Shown here in pieces: positions 7,490 to 15,628 of a DNA stretch of 38,725 nt. Under the pieces are notes generated by a model. It saw nothing but the letters and a program-made list of their open reading frames with translations. It was not told where the DNA came from and ran no database searches. Origin of the DNA: Pseudonocardia sp. MH-G8 (GTDB lineage: Bacteria; Actinomycetota; Actinomycetes; Mycobacteriales; Pseudonocardiaceae); assembly GCF_002262885.1 (NCBI RefSeq), contig NZ_NKYF01000047.1, positions 1-38,725 on the forward strand, in the 5' to 3' direction. Within the stretch, counting starts at the first letter, position 1. Each line of letters begins with the position of its first letter. A program made the position numbers and the translations under genes.

Positions 7490-8995
7490 ATGGCCCTCGG
7501 CGAGACCCGCAACGGGATCATGCGCACCAAGTCGGTCGAGCAGTCGATCGCTGACACCGATGAACCGGACAGCAAACTCCGCAAGGACCTGACCACCTGG
7601 GACCTGATCGTCTTCGGCGTCGCGGTCGTCGTCGGCGCCGGCATCTTCACCCTGGCCGCGAGCACCGCGGGGGACGTGGCCGGGCCCTCGGTCTCGCTCG
7701 CCTTCGTGCTGGCCGCGGTCGCGTGCGCCCTCGCCGCGCTCTGCTACGCCGAGTTCGCCTCGACGCTGCCGGTGGCCGGCAGCGCCTACACGTTCTCCTA
7801 CGCCACGTTCGGCGAGTTCATCGCCTGGATCATCGGCTGGGACCTCGTGCTCGAGTTCGCGGTGGCGGCCGCCGTCGTGGCCAAGGGCTGGTCGCAGTAC
7901 CTTGCCACGGTCTTCTCGCAGTTCGGGGCGGACGTGCCCACCACCCTGGACCTCGGGCCGTTCGGGGTGGACTGGGGTGCGCTGCTGCTGATCGCCGTCC
8001 TCACCGTCCTGCTCGTGCTCGGCACGAAGCTGTCCAGCCGGGTCAGCCTCGTGATCACCACGATCAAGGTCGCGATCGTGCTCTTCGTGATCATCCTCGG
8101 CTTCGGCTACATCAACGCCGACAACTACACGCCCTTCATCCCGCCGGCGGCGGCCGCCGATGCCGATTCCGGCGGTGGGCTGCAGCAGTCGCTGCTCTCC
8201 GCGATCGGCGGTGAGGCCGGCAGCACCTACGGGATCTACGGGCTGCTCGCGGCGGCGTCGCTGGTGTTCTTCGCGTTCATCGGCTTCGACGTCGTGGCGA
8301 CCACCGCCGAGGAGACCCGCAACCCGCAGCGCTCGCTGCCCCGAGGCATCCTCGGTTCGCTCGCCATCGTCACGGTGCTCTACGTCGCGGTCGCGTTCGT
8401 GCTCACCGGCATGGTGCACTACACGGAGCTGCAGACCCAGCCCGACGGCACCCGCGCCACGCTGGCCACGGCGTTCTCCTCGCTCGGGGTGGACTGGGCG
8501 GCCACCGTGATCGCGGTCGGCGCGTTGGCCGGTCTCACCACCGTCGTCATGGTCATGTTGCTGGGGCAGATCCGGGTGTTCTTCGCGATGTCGCGCGACG
8601 GCCTCCTGCCGCGGTCGTTCGCCCGCACGGGCTCGCGGGGCACACCGGTGCGGGCCACCGTCCTGATCGGTGTCGTCGTGGCGATCACCGCCACGTTCTT
8701 CCCGGCCGACGTGCTGGAGGAGATGGTGAACATCGGCACGCTCTTCGCGTTCGTGCTGGTGTCGATCGGCGTCGTCATCCTGCGGCGCACCCGGCCCGAC
8801 CTCCCGCGGGCCTTCCGCACACCGCTCGTGCCGCTCGTGCCGATCCTCGCGGTGCTGGCCTGCGTCTGGCTGATGATCAACCTGTCCGTGGAGACGTGGC
8901 TGCGGTTCGTCGTCTGGATGGCCGTCGGAGTGGTGGTCTACTTCGCCTACGGGCGGTCGCACTCGGTGCTCGGGAAGCGGGAGCGGGCACAGTAA
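7490..8995 (+). CDS. APC-family amino acid permease
   Basis: A 501-residue, about 12-TM permease of the amino acid-polyamine-organocation superfamily, CAT-like branch. The start region 'MRTKSVEQSIADTDEPDSKLRKDLTTWDLIVFGV' and the unwound helix-1 motif 'VGAGIFTL' (about residues 49-55) are diagnostic; 'CYAEFASTLPVAGSAYTFSY' and 'FFAFIGFDVVATTAEETRNPQRSLPRGI' are further family signatures. It should import amino acids, possibly cationic ones. It stands alone between the CDF gene and the ArsR pair. The start is inferred from the -10 box spacing; ATG 7520 remains possible because many homologues begin at 'MRTKSVE'. Confidence 0.92.
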   Translation: MALGETRNGIMRTKSVEQSIADTDEPDSKLRKDLTTWDLIVFGVAVVVGAGIFTLAASTAGDVAGPSVSLAFVLAAVACALAALCYAEFASTLPVAGSAYTFSYATFGEFIAWIIGWDLVLEFAVAAAVVAKGWSQYLATVFSQFGADVPTTLDLGPFGVDWGALLLIAVLTVLLVLGTKLSSRVSLVITTIKVAIVLFVIILGFGYINADNYTPFIPPAAAADADSGGGLQQSLLSAIGGEAGSTYGIYGLLAAASLVFFAFIGFDVVATTAEETRNPQRSLPRGILGSLAIVTVLYVAVAFVLTGMVHYTELQTQPDGTRATLATAFSSLGVDWAATVIAVGALAGLTTVVMVMLLGQIRVFFAMSRDGLLPRSFARTGSRGTPVRATVLIGVVVAITATFFPADVLEEMVNIGTLFAFVLVSIGVVILRRTRPDLPRAFRTPLVPLVPILAVLACVWLMINLSVETWLRFVVWMAVGVVVYFAYGRSHSVLGKRERAQ

Positions 8996-9001
8996 ATGCT
9001 G

Positions 9002-9030
9002 TTGCGGTTATATAGCTTCTTGGGTATCTT
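9002..9030 (+). promoter_or_regulatory. strong leaderless promoter of the ArsR gene
   Basis: TTGCGG (9002-9007) and TATCTT (9025-9030) have an exact 17-base spacer. Only 6 bases separate the -10 box from GTG 9037, and there is no ribosome binding site, so the mRNA should begin at the start codon. The local AT-rich stretch (TTATATAG at 9008-9015) lies in the spacer and could hold an operator for autoregulation. Confidence 0.72.
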
Positions 9031-9036
9031 CGGCTC

Positions 9037-9348
9037 GTGACGTTCGAGGTCCTCGCCGAGCCGCTCCGCCGACGCATCCTCGACCTGCTGCGGGAGCGCC
9101 CGCGGCTGGTCGGGGAGCTGACCGCCGAGCTCGGCCTGAGCCAACCCGGCACCTCCAAGCACCTGCGGGTGCTGCGGGACGCCGGGTTGGTACGGGTGCG
9201 TGTCGACGCCCAACGCCGCTGGTACGAGATCGACCCCGCCCCCCTCCGCGAGGTGGACGCGTGGCTCGAGCCGTACCGGTGGATGTGGGCCGACCGCTTC
9301 GACGCCCTCGAACGGCACCTCGACGACGACGCCTCGGAGGGGCCATGA
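9037..9348 (+). CDS. ArsR-family winged-helix regulator
   Basis: A 103-residue regulator. 'LAEPLRRRILDLLRERPRLVGELTAELGLSQPGTSKHLRVLRDAGLVRVRVDAQRRWYEID' is the classic ArsR winged helix; no Cys metal site is present, so it is not a metal sensor of the CadC/ArsR kind. The C-terminus 'DAWLEPYRWMWADRFDALERHLD' is typical of ArsR proteins paired with an SRPBCC/AHSA1 gene. The stop overlaps the next start (ATGA at 9345-9348), so the two are coupled. It is probably autoregulatory from the promoter just upstream. Confidence 0.92.
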   Translation: MTFEVLAEPLRRRILDLLRERPRLVGELTAELGLSQPGTSKHLRVLRDAGLVRVRVDAQRRWYEIDPAPLREVDAWLEPYRWMWADRFDALERHLDDDASEGP

Positions 9349-10118
9349 GTGAGAGCCTGGTAGCGAAGGACGGCCGGTCGGTGCTGCGCATGGAGCGCTG
9401 GTTGAAGCACCCGCCGGAGAAGGTCTGGCGGGCGGTGACCGAGCCGCAGCGGCTCGCCGACTGGTTCCCGGGGAAGATCGTCCCGGAGTTGCGTGAGGGC
9501 GGGAAGGTCGAGTTCGACTTCGGCGGGGACGGGCTCGTCACCGATCTCGATCCGCCGCGGCTCATCGCCTACACCTGGGACACCGACCATCTGCGTTGGG
9601 AGCTGCACCCCGACGGCGCCGGCACCCGCCTGGTCCTGCTGCACACGTTCGACGACCGGGCGGGCGCCGCCAGCTTCGGAGCGGGCTGGCACACCTGCAT
9701 CGTGGCGCTCGACCTCGCACTCGACGGCCGGGCGGGCGAGGACCCGGGTGTCGACGACATCGCCCTGCACGAGCGTCTCGTCGCGCAGTTCGGCCTGGAC
9801 GCCGGCGCGGTCGAGGGTGCTGCCGACGGCTGGCGGGTGCGCCACGAGCGGCAGCTCACCCGGCCCGCCGACGCGGTGTGGGAGTTGTTGACGGCCGGTG
9901 CGCCGGCAGGCGCCGCCCGGCACGAGCACGTGCTGGAGCACGACGCCGACGAGGGTGGCCGGCTGCGTTGGGAGCTGCGGGAGGGCACCGGGCACGGCGC
10001 GCGGCTGCTGCTCACCCACACCGGGGACGGCGGCGACCCGCAGGCCGCCCTGGCCGCCGACCGCGCGCGCATCGCCGACCTGCTGGGGCAGCTGGAGAAC
10101 GTCCCGAGCGGCCGGTGA
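9345..10118 (+). CDS. SRPBCC (AHSA1-like) protein with a second, partial START-fold repeat
   Basis: A 257-residue protein. Residues 1-150 form an AHSA1/CalC-like SRPBCC domain: 'RMERWLKHPPEKVWRAVTEPQRLADWFPGKIV', 'DPPRLIAYTWDTDHLRWELHPDGAGTRLVLLHTF'. From about residue 163 ('WRVRHERQLTRPADAVWELLTAG') a shorter second copy of the same pattern follows ('GGRLRWELREGTGHGARLLLTHTG'), suggesting a duplicated or two-domain form. These domains bind hydrophobic ligands; the ligand is unknown. It is coupled to the ArsR gene and convergent with the P-loop kinase gene, with a 16-base gap. Confidence 0.86.
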   Translation: MSESLVAKDGRSVLRMERWLKHPPEKVWRAVTEPQRLADWFPGKIVPELREGGKVEFDFGGDGLVTDLDPPRLIAYTWDTDHLRWELHPDGAGTRLVLLHTFDDRAGAASFGAGWHTCIVALDLALDGRAGEDPGVDDIALHERLVAQFGLDAGAVEGAADGWRVRHERQLTRPADAVWELLTAGAPAGAARHEHVLEHDADEGGRLRWELREGTGHGARLLLTHTGDGGDPQAALAADRARIADLLGQLENVPSGR

Positions 10119-10134
10119 TCCCCGCGTCGTGCGC

Positions 10135-10728
10135 TCACCGGCCCGCCGCGAGGACCACCTCCCGGGCGGGGTCGTGCGGCACCTCGGGAGCACCGTCCAC
10201 GCGGATGTCCGCGCGATCGGCGGTGCCCTCCGCGGCGTAGTGGGCGGCCTCCTGGCGCGCCCAGCGCTCCCAGTGCGGGCGGTAGGTCTCGCCGTCCCGG
10301 TCGATGCCGCGCCGGTACCGCTCGTCGCGCGGTGCCTCGATCCAGACGAGCAGGACGGCGTGGGCCGCGATGACGCGTGCCCCGCACCCCGCACCCTCCA
10401 CGACGAGCACGGGTGGCGTCCCGAGCTCGCGCGGCCGGGCGAACTCGCCGCGGTGCCAGTCGTAGGGCCGGTAGCGGGCCGCCCGCCCCGCGGCCAGCGG
10501 CGCGACGACCTGGTCGTGCAGCAGGGGAACGGCGGCGGCGAGGCCGTCCCAGCCGGGGTAGAGGTCGTCCATGTGCAGCACCGGCGCGCCACCCAGCGCG
10601 GCGGCGAGCCGGGCGGCCAGCGTGGTCTTGCCCGCCCCCGACGGCCCGTCGACGCACACGAGCCGGGTGGCCCCGCACCGCGGCGGGGTGGCGAGCACCC
10701 GCTCCGCGAGCGCGGAGAAGGTGATCAC
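10135..10728 (-). CDS. P-loop nucleoside/uridine kinase-like ATPase
   Basis: A 197-residue P-loop protein. Walker A is GPSGAGKT at residues 28-35; 'HMDDLYPGWDGL' (52-63) with Asp54-Asp55 is like the substrate-binding loop of uridine kinase; 'VLVVEGAGCGAR' is a Walker B-like strand, and 'RDERYRRGIDRDGETYRPHWERW' resembles the lid region. Relatives are annotated loosely as uridine kinase, and the true substrate is unknown. GTG 10728. It lies 30 bases downstream of the DinB-like gene and is probably the last gene of the minus-strand set that begins with the acyl-CoA ligase. Confidence 0.75.
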   Translation of the reverse strand: MITFSALAERVLATPPRCGATRLVCVDGPSGAGKTTLAARLAAALGGAPVLHMDDLYPGWDGLAAAVPLLHDQVVAPLAAGRAARYRPYDWHRGEFARPRELGTPPVLVVEGAGCGARVIAAHAVLLVWIEAPRDERYRRGIDRDGETYRPHWERWARQEAAHYAAEGTADRADIRVDGAPEVPHDPAREVVLAAGR

Positions 10729-10758
10729 ACCGGTGCCGGCGTGGGGAGGTGCACCCCG

Positions 10759-11499
10759 TCAGCCGAGCAGGGGGAGGCGGGCCGCGGCCGTGCCCAGCGC
10801 TCGGCGTTCGCCTCCGCCCGGAGGTACCCGGCCGGTACCGAGCAACGCCCAGCGCTCATCGGGCCAGTCCGCGGGCGCCGGGTGGCCGAGCAGCGCGTCG
10901 AGCGTGCACCGCACCAGCGCGAGCGGCTCCGGCCGCGGGCCGGGACGGCGCAGCTCCAGCACGAGGTCGAGGTGGTGCACAGCGGCCTTCACCGCGAGCG
11001 TCGTGACGAGGTCGACGACCTGCAGGACGTGCCCCTGCGTGGCCACGAGGGCCTCGGGCGGGGTACGGCCGGCGAGCGTGACGACCGCGCGCGTGGTCTC
11101 CACGAACGTGCGCACCAGGTTGTCGAGGTCCCAGGCGCTCGCGATGGTGCGCAGGCTCCGCAGCTCCCGGAAGTTCGGGTCGTCGATCGGCTCCGCGGCG
11201 GTCCACCACGTCACGGCGTCGCGGTCCGGCGGTCCGGCGGCCGGCGTGGCGAGGGCGACCAGCGCGCGCTGGACGTCGCCGAGCAGGTGGACGAGCAGGT
11301 CGCGCACCACCCATCCGGTGCAGCGGGTGGGCAGCCAGGAATCCTCCTCCTCGATCGAGGCGACGATCGTCGCGATGTCGGAGTAGGCGATCCGCAGCGC
11401 AGCGAGCTCGGGGCTCGGCAGCGTCGCGGTGAGCGGCGGCAGAGCAGAAGTCGGTCGGGTGGGCGTGGTGCGGTGTTGAACCAGTCGTGCGGTCGTCAT
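10759..11499 (-). CDS. DinB-fold, maleylpyruvate isomerase N-terminal-like protein
   Basis: A 246-residue member of the mycothiol-linked MDMPI_N/DinB family, seen in 'LPTRCTGWVVRDLLVHLLGD' (residues 56-74) and 'TTLAVKAAVHHLDLVLEL' (166-183). His71 and His175 fit two of the three metal ligands (His, Glu-x3-His) of the family, but the Glu position appears as Lys171. It may use mycothiol, or may not be a metalloenzyme at all. ATG 11499 overlaps the stop of the acyl-CoA ligase gene (ATGA), so translation is coupled. The Pro/Thr-rich first 30 residues may be a late start; the overlap favours ATG 11499. Confidence 0.75.
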   Translation of the reverse strand: MTTARLVQHRTTPTRPTSALPPLTATLPSPELAALRIAYSDIATIVASIEEEDSWLPTRCTGWVVRDLLVHLLGDVQRALVALATPAAGPPDRDAVTWWTAAEPIDDPNFRELRSLRTIASAWDLDNLVRTFVETTRAVVTLAGRTPPEALVATQGHVLQVVDLVTTLAVKAAVHHLDLVLELRRPGPRPEPLALVRCTLDALLGHPAPADWPDERWALLGTGRVPPGGGERRALGTAAARLPLLG

Positions 11500-13157
11500 G
11501 TCCTGCCGTCGTCGGTCGTGCTCGCCGGTCCGGGACCGGTCACCTGGTAGCCATCGAACTTCTCACGAAGTGTCCTCTTGGAGAACTTCCCCACGCTGGT
11601 CTTGGGCACCTCGTTGATGAACTCCACCGCATCGGGGAGCCACCACCTCGCGACACGCGGCTCCAGGTGCGCGATGACCTCCTCCGCGGTGAGCGTCTCA
11701 CCGGGTTTGACGACGACGCACGCGAGCGGCCGTTCCACCCACTTCTCGTGCGGGATCGCGATGACGGCGGCTTCGGCGACCTTCGGGTGCGCCATGATCT
11801 CGTTCTCCAGCTCGACGGACCCGATCCACTCGCCGCCGGACTTGATGAGGTCCTTCGTCCGGTCGACGAGCCGGACGGACCCGTAGCGGTCGACCGCGGC
11901 GACGTCGCCGGTGCGCAGCCACCCGTCGTCGGTGAACTGGGAGCCGCCGCCCTCGCCGCGGTAGTACTCGGCGGCGATCCACGGGCCCGCCGCCTGGATC
12001 TCCCCGGTGGCGTCGTCGTCCCACGGCTGGATCTCCCCGGTGGCGGGCTCGACGAGGCGCAGCTCGACCAGCGGCACGGCCTGGCCCTGCCGGGCGCGCT
12101 CGTCGGCGCGCTCGGGCTCGGTGAGCGCGGCGTGGTGGGTGCGCGGGCTCGACATGGTGGCGACCGGGCTGGTCTCGGTCATGCCCCAGGCGTGCAGCAT
12201 CGGCACGCCGATCGCCTCGCGGTAGGCCTCCGACAGCGCCCGCGGCACCGCGGAGCCGCCGCAGAGGATCGTGCGCAGGGCGCTGAGGTCGTGCTGGGGC
12301 AGCAGCGGCTGCATCCCCATCCAGATCGTCGGAACGCCGCCGGTGACCGTGACGCGATGCCGCTCCAGCAGCCCGGCGATCGCCTGCGGCGACATGTTGG
12401 GACCGGGGAAGACCAGGTCCGAACCGGCGAGCAGGCAGCCGTAGGGCAGGCCCCACGCGTTGGCGTGGAACATCGGGACCACGGGCAGCACGGTGTCGCG
12501 CTCGGACAGCGCCGCGCCGTCGGCGACGAGCGTGATCAGCGAGTGCAGCACCGTGGAGCGGTGGCTGTAGACCACGCCCTTCGGGTTGCCGGTCGTGCCG
12601 GAGGTGTAGCACATCGCGGCGGCGGTGTTCTCGTCCTCGACGACGAAGTCCCCCTCGAACGGGGCGGCCGCGCCGAGCAGTTCCTCGTAGTCGTGCACCC
12701 GCGGGTCCACCGGGATCTCGGTGTCCGCGCCGTCGTCGATCACGATGACGTGCCGCACGGTCTCGAGCCTGTCCGCCAGCGGCCAGAGCAGCGGCAGGAG
12801 CGAGCGGTCGACGAACACCACCTCGTCCTCGGCGTGGTTGGCCACGTAGACGAGCTGCTCGGGGAACAGCCGGATGTTCAGCGTGTGCAGCACCCGGCCG
12901 GTGCAGGGGGCGGCCATGTACAGCTCGAGGTGCCGGCCGGTGTTCCAGCAGAACGTCGCGACACGCCCGTCCGGGGCGACGTCGAGCGTGTCGAGGACGG
13001 TGGCCAGGCGCCGCACCCGCTGCGCCCATTCGGCCACCGTGGTCCTGGTCTCGCCGGCGGGGCCGGCCGTGGTGATCGTCTTGTGCCCGAAGTGCTGCTC
13101 GGAGCGGTGGAAGACGTGGGGCAGGGCGAGCGGGCGGTCCTGCATGAGTCCGAGCAT
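11496..13157 (-). CDS. fatty-acyl-CoA ligase (AMP-forming)
   Basis: A 553-residue acyl-adenylate-forming enzyme: activates a medium- or long-chain carboxylic acid to the acyl-AMP, then to acyl-CoA. Seen are the P-loop 'YTSGTTGNPKGV' (184-195), 'WGMTETSP', 'GDVAAVDRYGSVRLVDRTKDLIKSGGEWI' and the catalytic lysine in 'TSVGKFSKRTL' (Lys524). The N-terminus 'MLGLMQDRPLALPHVFHR' is like AlkK-type ligases. ATG 13157 has AGGAGG 7 bases before it. It heads a likely three-gene minus-strand operon. A much longer in-frame extension over the divergent mutL-like gene is not coding. Confidence 0.93.
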   Translation of the reverse strand: MLGLMQDRPLALPHVFHRSEQHFGHKTITTAGPAGETRTTVAEWAQRVRRLATVLDTLDVAPDGRVATFCWNTGRHLELYMAAPCTGRVLHTLNIRLFPEQLVYVANHAEDEVVFVDRSLLPLLWPLADRLETVRHVIVIDDGADTEIPVDPRVHDYEELLGAAAPFEGDFVVEDENTAAAMCYTSGTTGNPKGVVYSHRSTVLHSLITLVADGAALSERDTVLPVVPMFHANAWGLPYGCLLAGSDLVFPGPNMSPQAIAGLLERHRVTVTGGVPTIWMGMQPLLPQHDLSALRTILCGGSAVPRALSEAYREAIGVPMLHAWGMTETSPVATMSSPRTHHAALTEPERADERARQGQAVPLVELRLVEPATGEIQPWDDDATGEIQAAGPWIAAEYYRGEGGGSQFTDDGWLRTGDVAAVDRYGSVRLVDRTKDLIKSGGEWIGSVELENEIMAHPKVAEAAVIAIPHEKWVERPLACVVVKPGETLTAEEVIAHLEPRVARWWLPDAVEFINEVPKTSVGKFSKRTLREKFDGYQVTGPGPASTTDDGRT

Positions 13158-13278
13158 CAGGGGCCTCCTGTCGGCGACTGTGCCGTGTGTCACCGCGGAA
13201 GTTACCTCCGGAAGGGTGGCTTGACCATCGGCTCGCTTGCGCAGCCATCGGAGCCACCAGCGGTTACGCTCCTTCGTC

Positions 13279-14562
13279 GTGACGCCCACCGACCAGGCCG
13301 CATCGGTCTGCCTCGACGTGGGCTCCACGTGGACCAAGGCGGTGCTCGTCCGTGCGGACGGCGCGCTGGCGGGCTTCGCGGAGCACCCGACGACCACCGG
13401 TGACGTGCTCGCGGGCATGGATGCGGCCGTCCGCGCCGTCTCGGCCGCAGGCTCGGGGGAGGAGCCGGAGCTGCTGGCCTGCTCCTCCGCGGGGGGCGGC
13501 CTGCGCCTGGCCGTCGTCGGTTCCGAACGGCTGGCGGCCACCGAGGCGGGGCACCGGGTGGCGCTCACGGCGGGCGCGCACGTCGTGCACGTGCACGCCG
13601 GGCCGCTCGAGCCGTCCGACGTGCGGGAACTGCGCAGCGCCCGCCCCGCCGTCGTGCTGCTCGTGGGTGGGGCCGACGGCGACGACCCGGCCGGGTTGCT
13701 GCACAACGCGGGCCGGCTGGCCAGGGCCAGGATCCGGCACCCGATCGTGCTCGCCGGCAACGCCGCGGCGCACGACGACGCGCTCGCGCTGCTGCGCGCC
13801 ACCGGCCGCCGGGTGGTCAGCTGCGACAACGTCCTGCCGCGCCTGGGCGAGGTGGTGCCGGGCCCGGCCCGCGCCGCGCTCGCCGAGCTGTACAGCCGGC
13901 ACGCCATCGGGGGTCGCGGCCCCGCCGTCGGCCCCCGCTTCCGCAAGCTCGTCCGCGTGGTCACGCCGGATGCGGTCGGTCACGCGGCCGGTCGGCTCGC
14001 CCGCATCTGCGACGCCCGCGCGCTCGTCGTCGACGTCGGCTGCGCCACCACCGACGTGCATTCCGCGGTGGGGTCCGAGGCCGTCCGCACCGTCGAGGGC
14101 GACCTGGGTGTGCGGGCCGCAGCCGGCGGGGTGCTGGTGGAGGGCCAGGCGGAGGGCATCGTCGACCCGGTGGAGGCGGACCTGCTCGGGCCCACGGTCG
14201 CCCGGATGGCGAGCGAGGTGGGCTACGTGCCGCGCGATCCGGGCAGCGCCGCGGAGGACCGGCGGGTCGCCGCGCTGGCCGCCGTGGTCGCCGTCCGCCG
14301 GCACCTGCGCGTGCACGGCGACGCCGTCCGTGACCTGGGCCTCGTGGTGCTGTCGGGCGGGGTGTTCCGCCAGCGCGACCGTGCGGGCGGGCTCGCCGCC
14401 GTGGCGGCCACCCTGCGCGCGGACCCGGTGCTCGCGCCGGCGCTCGCGGGCGTGCCGATCGTGGTCGACGCCGACTTCGCGGTGGTGCCCGCGGGGCTGC
14501 TCGCGGCCCGGGGCCGCACGGATGCGGCGGAGTCGCTCCTGAAGGACCACCTGCTGGGTTGA
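13279..14562 (+). CDS. MutL/GlmL-like reactivating factor of a B12-dependent mutase
   Basis: A 427-residue actin-like ATPase-fold protein of the glutamate mutase reactivase family (GlmL/MutL, unrelated to DNA-repair MutL). Phosphate-1 'LDVGSTWTK' is at residues 12-20; phosphate-2 is 'VVDVGCATTDVHS' near 250; 'LLVGGADGDD', 'VLAGNAAAHDD', 'RRVVSCDNVLP' and 'VVLSGGVFRQ' are family signatures. Such proteins exchange damaged cobalamin in glutamate mutase or relatives, yet no mutase is present here, so it is an orphan. No ribosome binding site is seen; TACGCT at 13265-13270 lies 8 bases upstream and suggests leaderless transcription. Confidence 0.88.
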   Translation: MTPTDQAASVCLDVGSTWTKAVLVRADGALAGFAEHPTTTGDVLAGMDAAVRAVSAAGSGEEPELLACSSAGGGLRLAVVGSERLAATEAGHRVALTAGAHVVHVHAGPLEPSDVRELRSARPAVVLLVGGADGDDPAGLLHNAGRLARARIRHPIVLAGNAAAHDDALALLRATGRRVVSCDNVLPRLGEVVPGPARAALAELYSRHAIGGRGPAVGPRFRKLVRVVTPDAVGHAAGRLARICDARALVVDVGCATTDVHSAVGSEAVRTVEGDLGVRAAAGGVLVEGQAEGIVDPVEADLLGPTVARMASEVGYVPRDPGSAAEDRRVAALAAVVAVRRHLRVHGDAVRDLGLVVLSGGVFRQRDRAGGLAAVAATLRADPVLAPALAGVPIVVDADFAVVPAGLLAARGRTDAAESLLKDHLLG

Positions 14563-14592
14563 CGGGCGCGCGTCCGATCCCGGGAGCGCCCG
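14563..14592 (+). terminator. candidate hairpin terminator after the mutL-like gene
   Basis: CGGGCGC (14563-14569) pairs perfectly with GCGCCCG (14586-14592) across a 16-base loop, directly after the stop at 14562. There is no T-tract. The stem is short, so confidence is moderate. Confidence 0.45.
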
Positions 14593-14680
14593 GTGGCTGA
14601 CCCTTGCCCAGGCCGAGCCGGCCGCCGCGCACCCGGACCATGAACCTGACAGGTCCTGGTTGTCCGACCCGGGACGACCG

Positions 14681-15550
14681 ATGCTGGAGCTCATGGATCG
14701 CGGCGAGCTCGGGGAATTCCTGCGCAGCAGGCGGGCGTTGTTGCAGCCCTCGGACGTCGGGATGCCGGCGGGGGCGCGGCGCAGGACGCCGGGCCTGCGG
14801 CGCTTCGAGGTCGCGCAGCTCGCCGCGATGTCACCGGACTACCTCGCCCGGCTCGAGCAGGGTCGGGGCGCGGCGCCCTCGGTCGCCCTCGTCGCAGCCC
14901 TCGCCCGTGCCCTGCGGCTGAGCCATGACGAACGCGACCACCTGTTCCTGCTCGCGGGGCACCACGGTCCCCCCGCGGCGGGTCCGGACGAGCACGTCAG
15001 CCGCGCGCTCCTGCGTCTGCTCGACGACCTGGCCACGCTCCCTGCGCTGATCGCCTCCGACCTCAACGTGGTGCTCACCCAGAACGCGCTCGCCGACGCG
15101 CTGCTCGGTGAGCAGACCCCACAGCGGGGCTACGCCCGAAGCTGCACGTACCGCTGGTTCACCGATCCGGCGTTCCGCGCCCGCCAGCCGGTCGACGACC
15201 ACGAGGACGAGAGTCGTGCCCAGGTCGAGGACCTCCGCGCGACGGTCGCGGCGCGCCGCGGGGACCGTTTCGCCACGGGGCTGGTCCGGGCCCTGCGCGC
15301 CGCGAGCCCGGAGTTCACGCGGTTGTGGACCGGACACGGTGTGGCGGTCCGTCGCAGCGATCGCCGGCGGATCATCCATCCGGTGGTCGGGCTGGTCGAG
15401 CTCGACTTCGACGTCCTCGCGACCAGCCAGGGGCAGCGGCTGGTCATCTACTCGCCCGCTCCGGGCAGCGAGGCCGTGGGGAAGCTCGAACTGATCGCCG
15501 TGCTCGGCCGGGAGCGGTTCGCCACCGCGGATCCGCACCGGGCTCCCTGA
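14681..15550 (+). CDS. MmyB-like helix-turn-helix transcriptional regulator
   Basis: A 289-residue XRE-type regulator. Residues 8-90 hold the HTH ('GLRRFEVAQLAAMSPDYLARLEQGRGAAPS'), with the actinobacterial 'FLRSRRALLQPSDVGMP' lead-in. The rest is the MmyB-like ligand-binding domain ('NVVLTQNALADALLG', 'SCTYRWFTDPAFRA', 'EFTRLWTGHGVAVR', 'GLVELDFDVLATSQGQRLVIYSP'), which in relatives binds a fatty acid. ATG 14681 has GGGA six bases upstream; ATG 14693 and a TTG at 14660 are alternatives. Upstream lies a small palindrome ACCTGACAGGT (14644-14654), a possible operator. It may control the downstream exported protein; this is inference. Confidence 0.88.
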   Translation: MLELMDRGELGEFLRSRRALLQPSDVGMPAGARRRTPGLRRFEVAQLAAMSPDYLARLEQGRGAAPSVALVAALARALRLSHDERDHLFLLAGHHGPPAAGPDEHVSRALLRLLDDLATLPALIASDLNVVLTQNALADALLGEQTPQRGYARSCTYRWFTDPAFRARQPVDDHEDESRAQVEDLRATVAARRGDRFATGLVRALRAASPEFTRLWTGHGVAVRRSDRRRIIHPVVGLVELDFDVLATSQGQRLVIYSPAPGSEAVGKLELIAVLGRERFATADPHRAP

Positions 15551-15628
15551 CCGCACGTCACCGCCCCCTCCACCTGCCCGTTCCGTCGCTCGGCAACAGT
15601 CCACATCGGACAGACAAGGTGCAGCACG

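Noticed and set aside
13158..13964. Long N-terminal extension of the acyl-CoA ligase
   Set aside because: It would be antisense to the mutL-like gene, and ATG 13157 has a good ribosome binding site and the normal family N-terminus.
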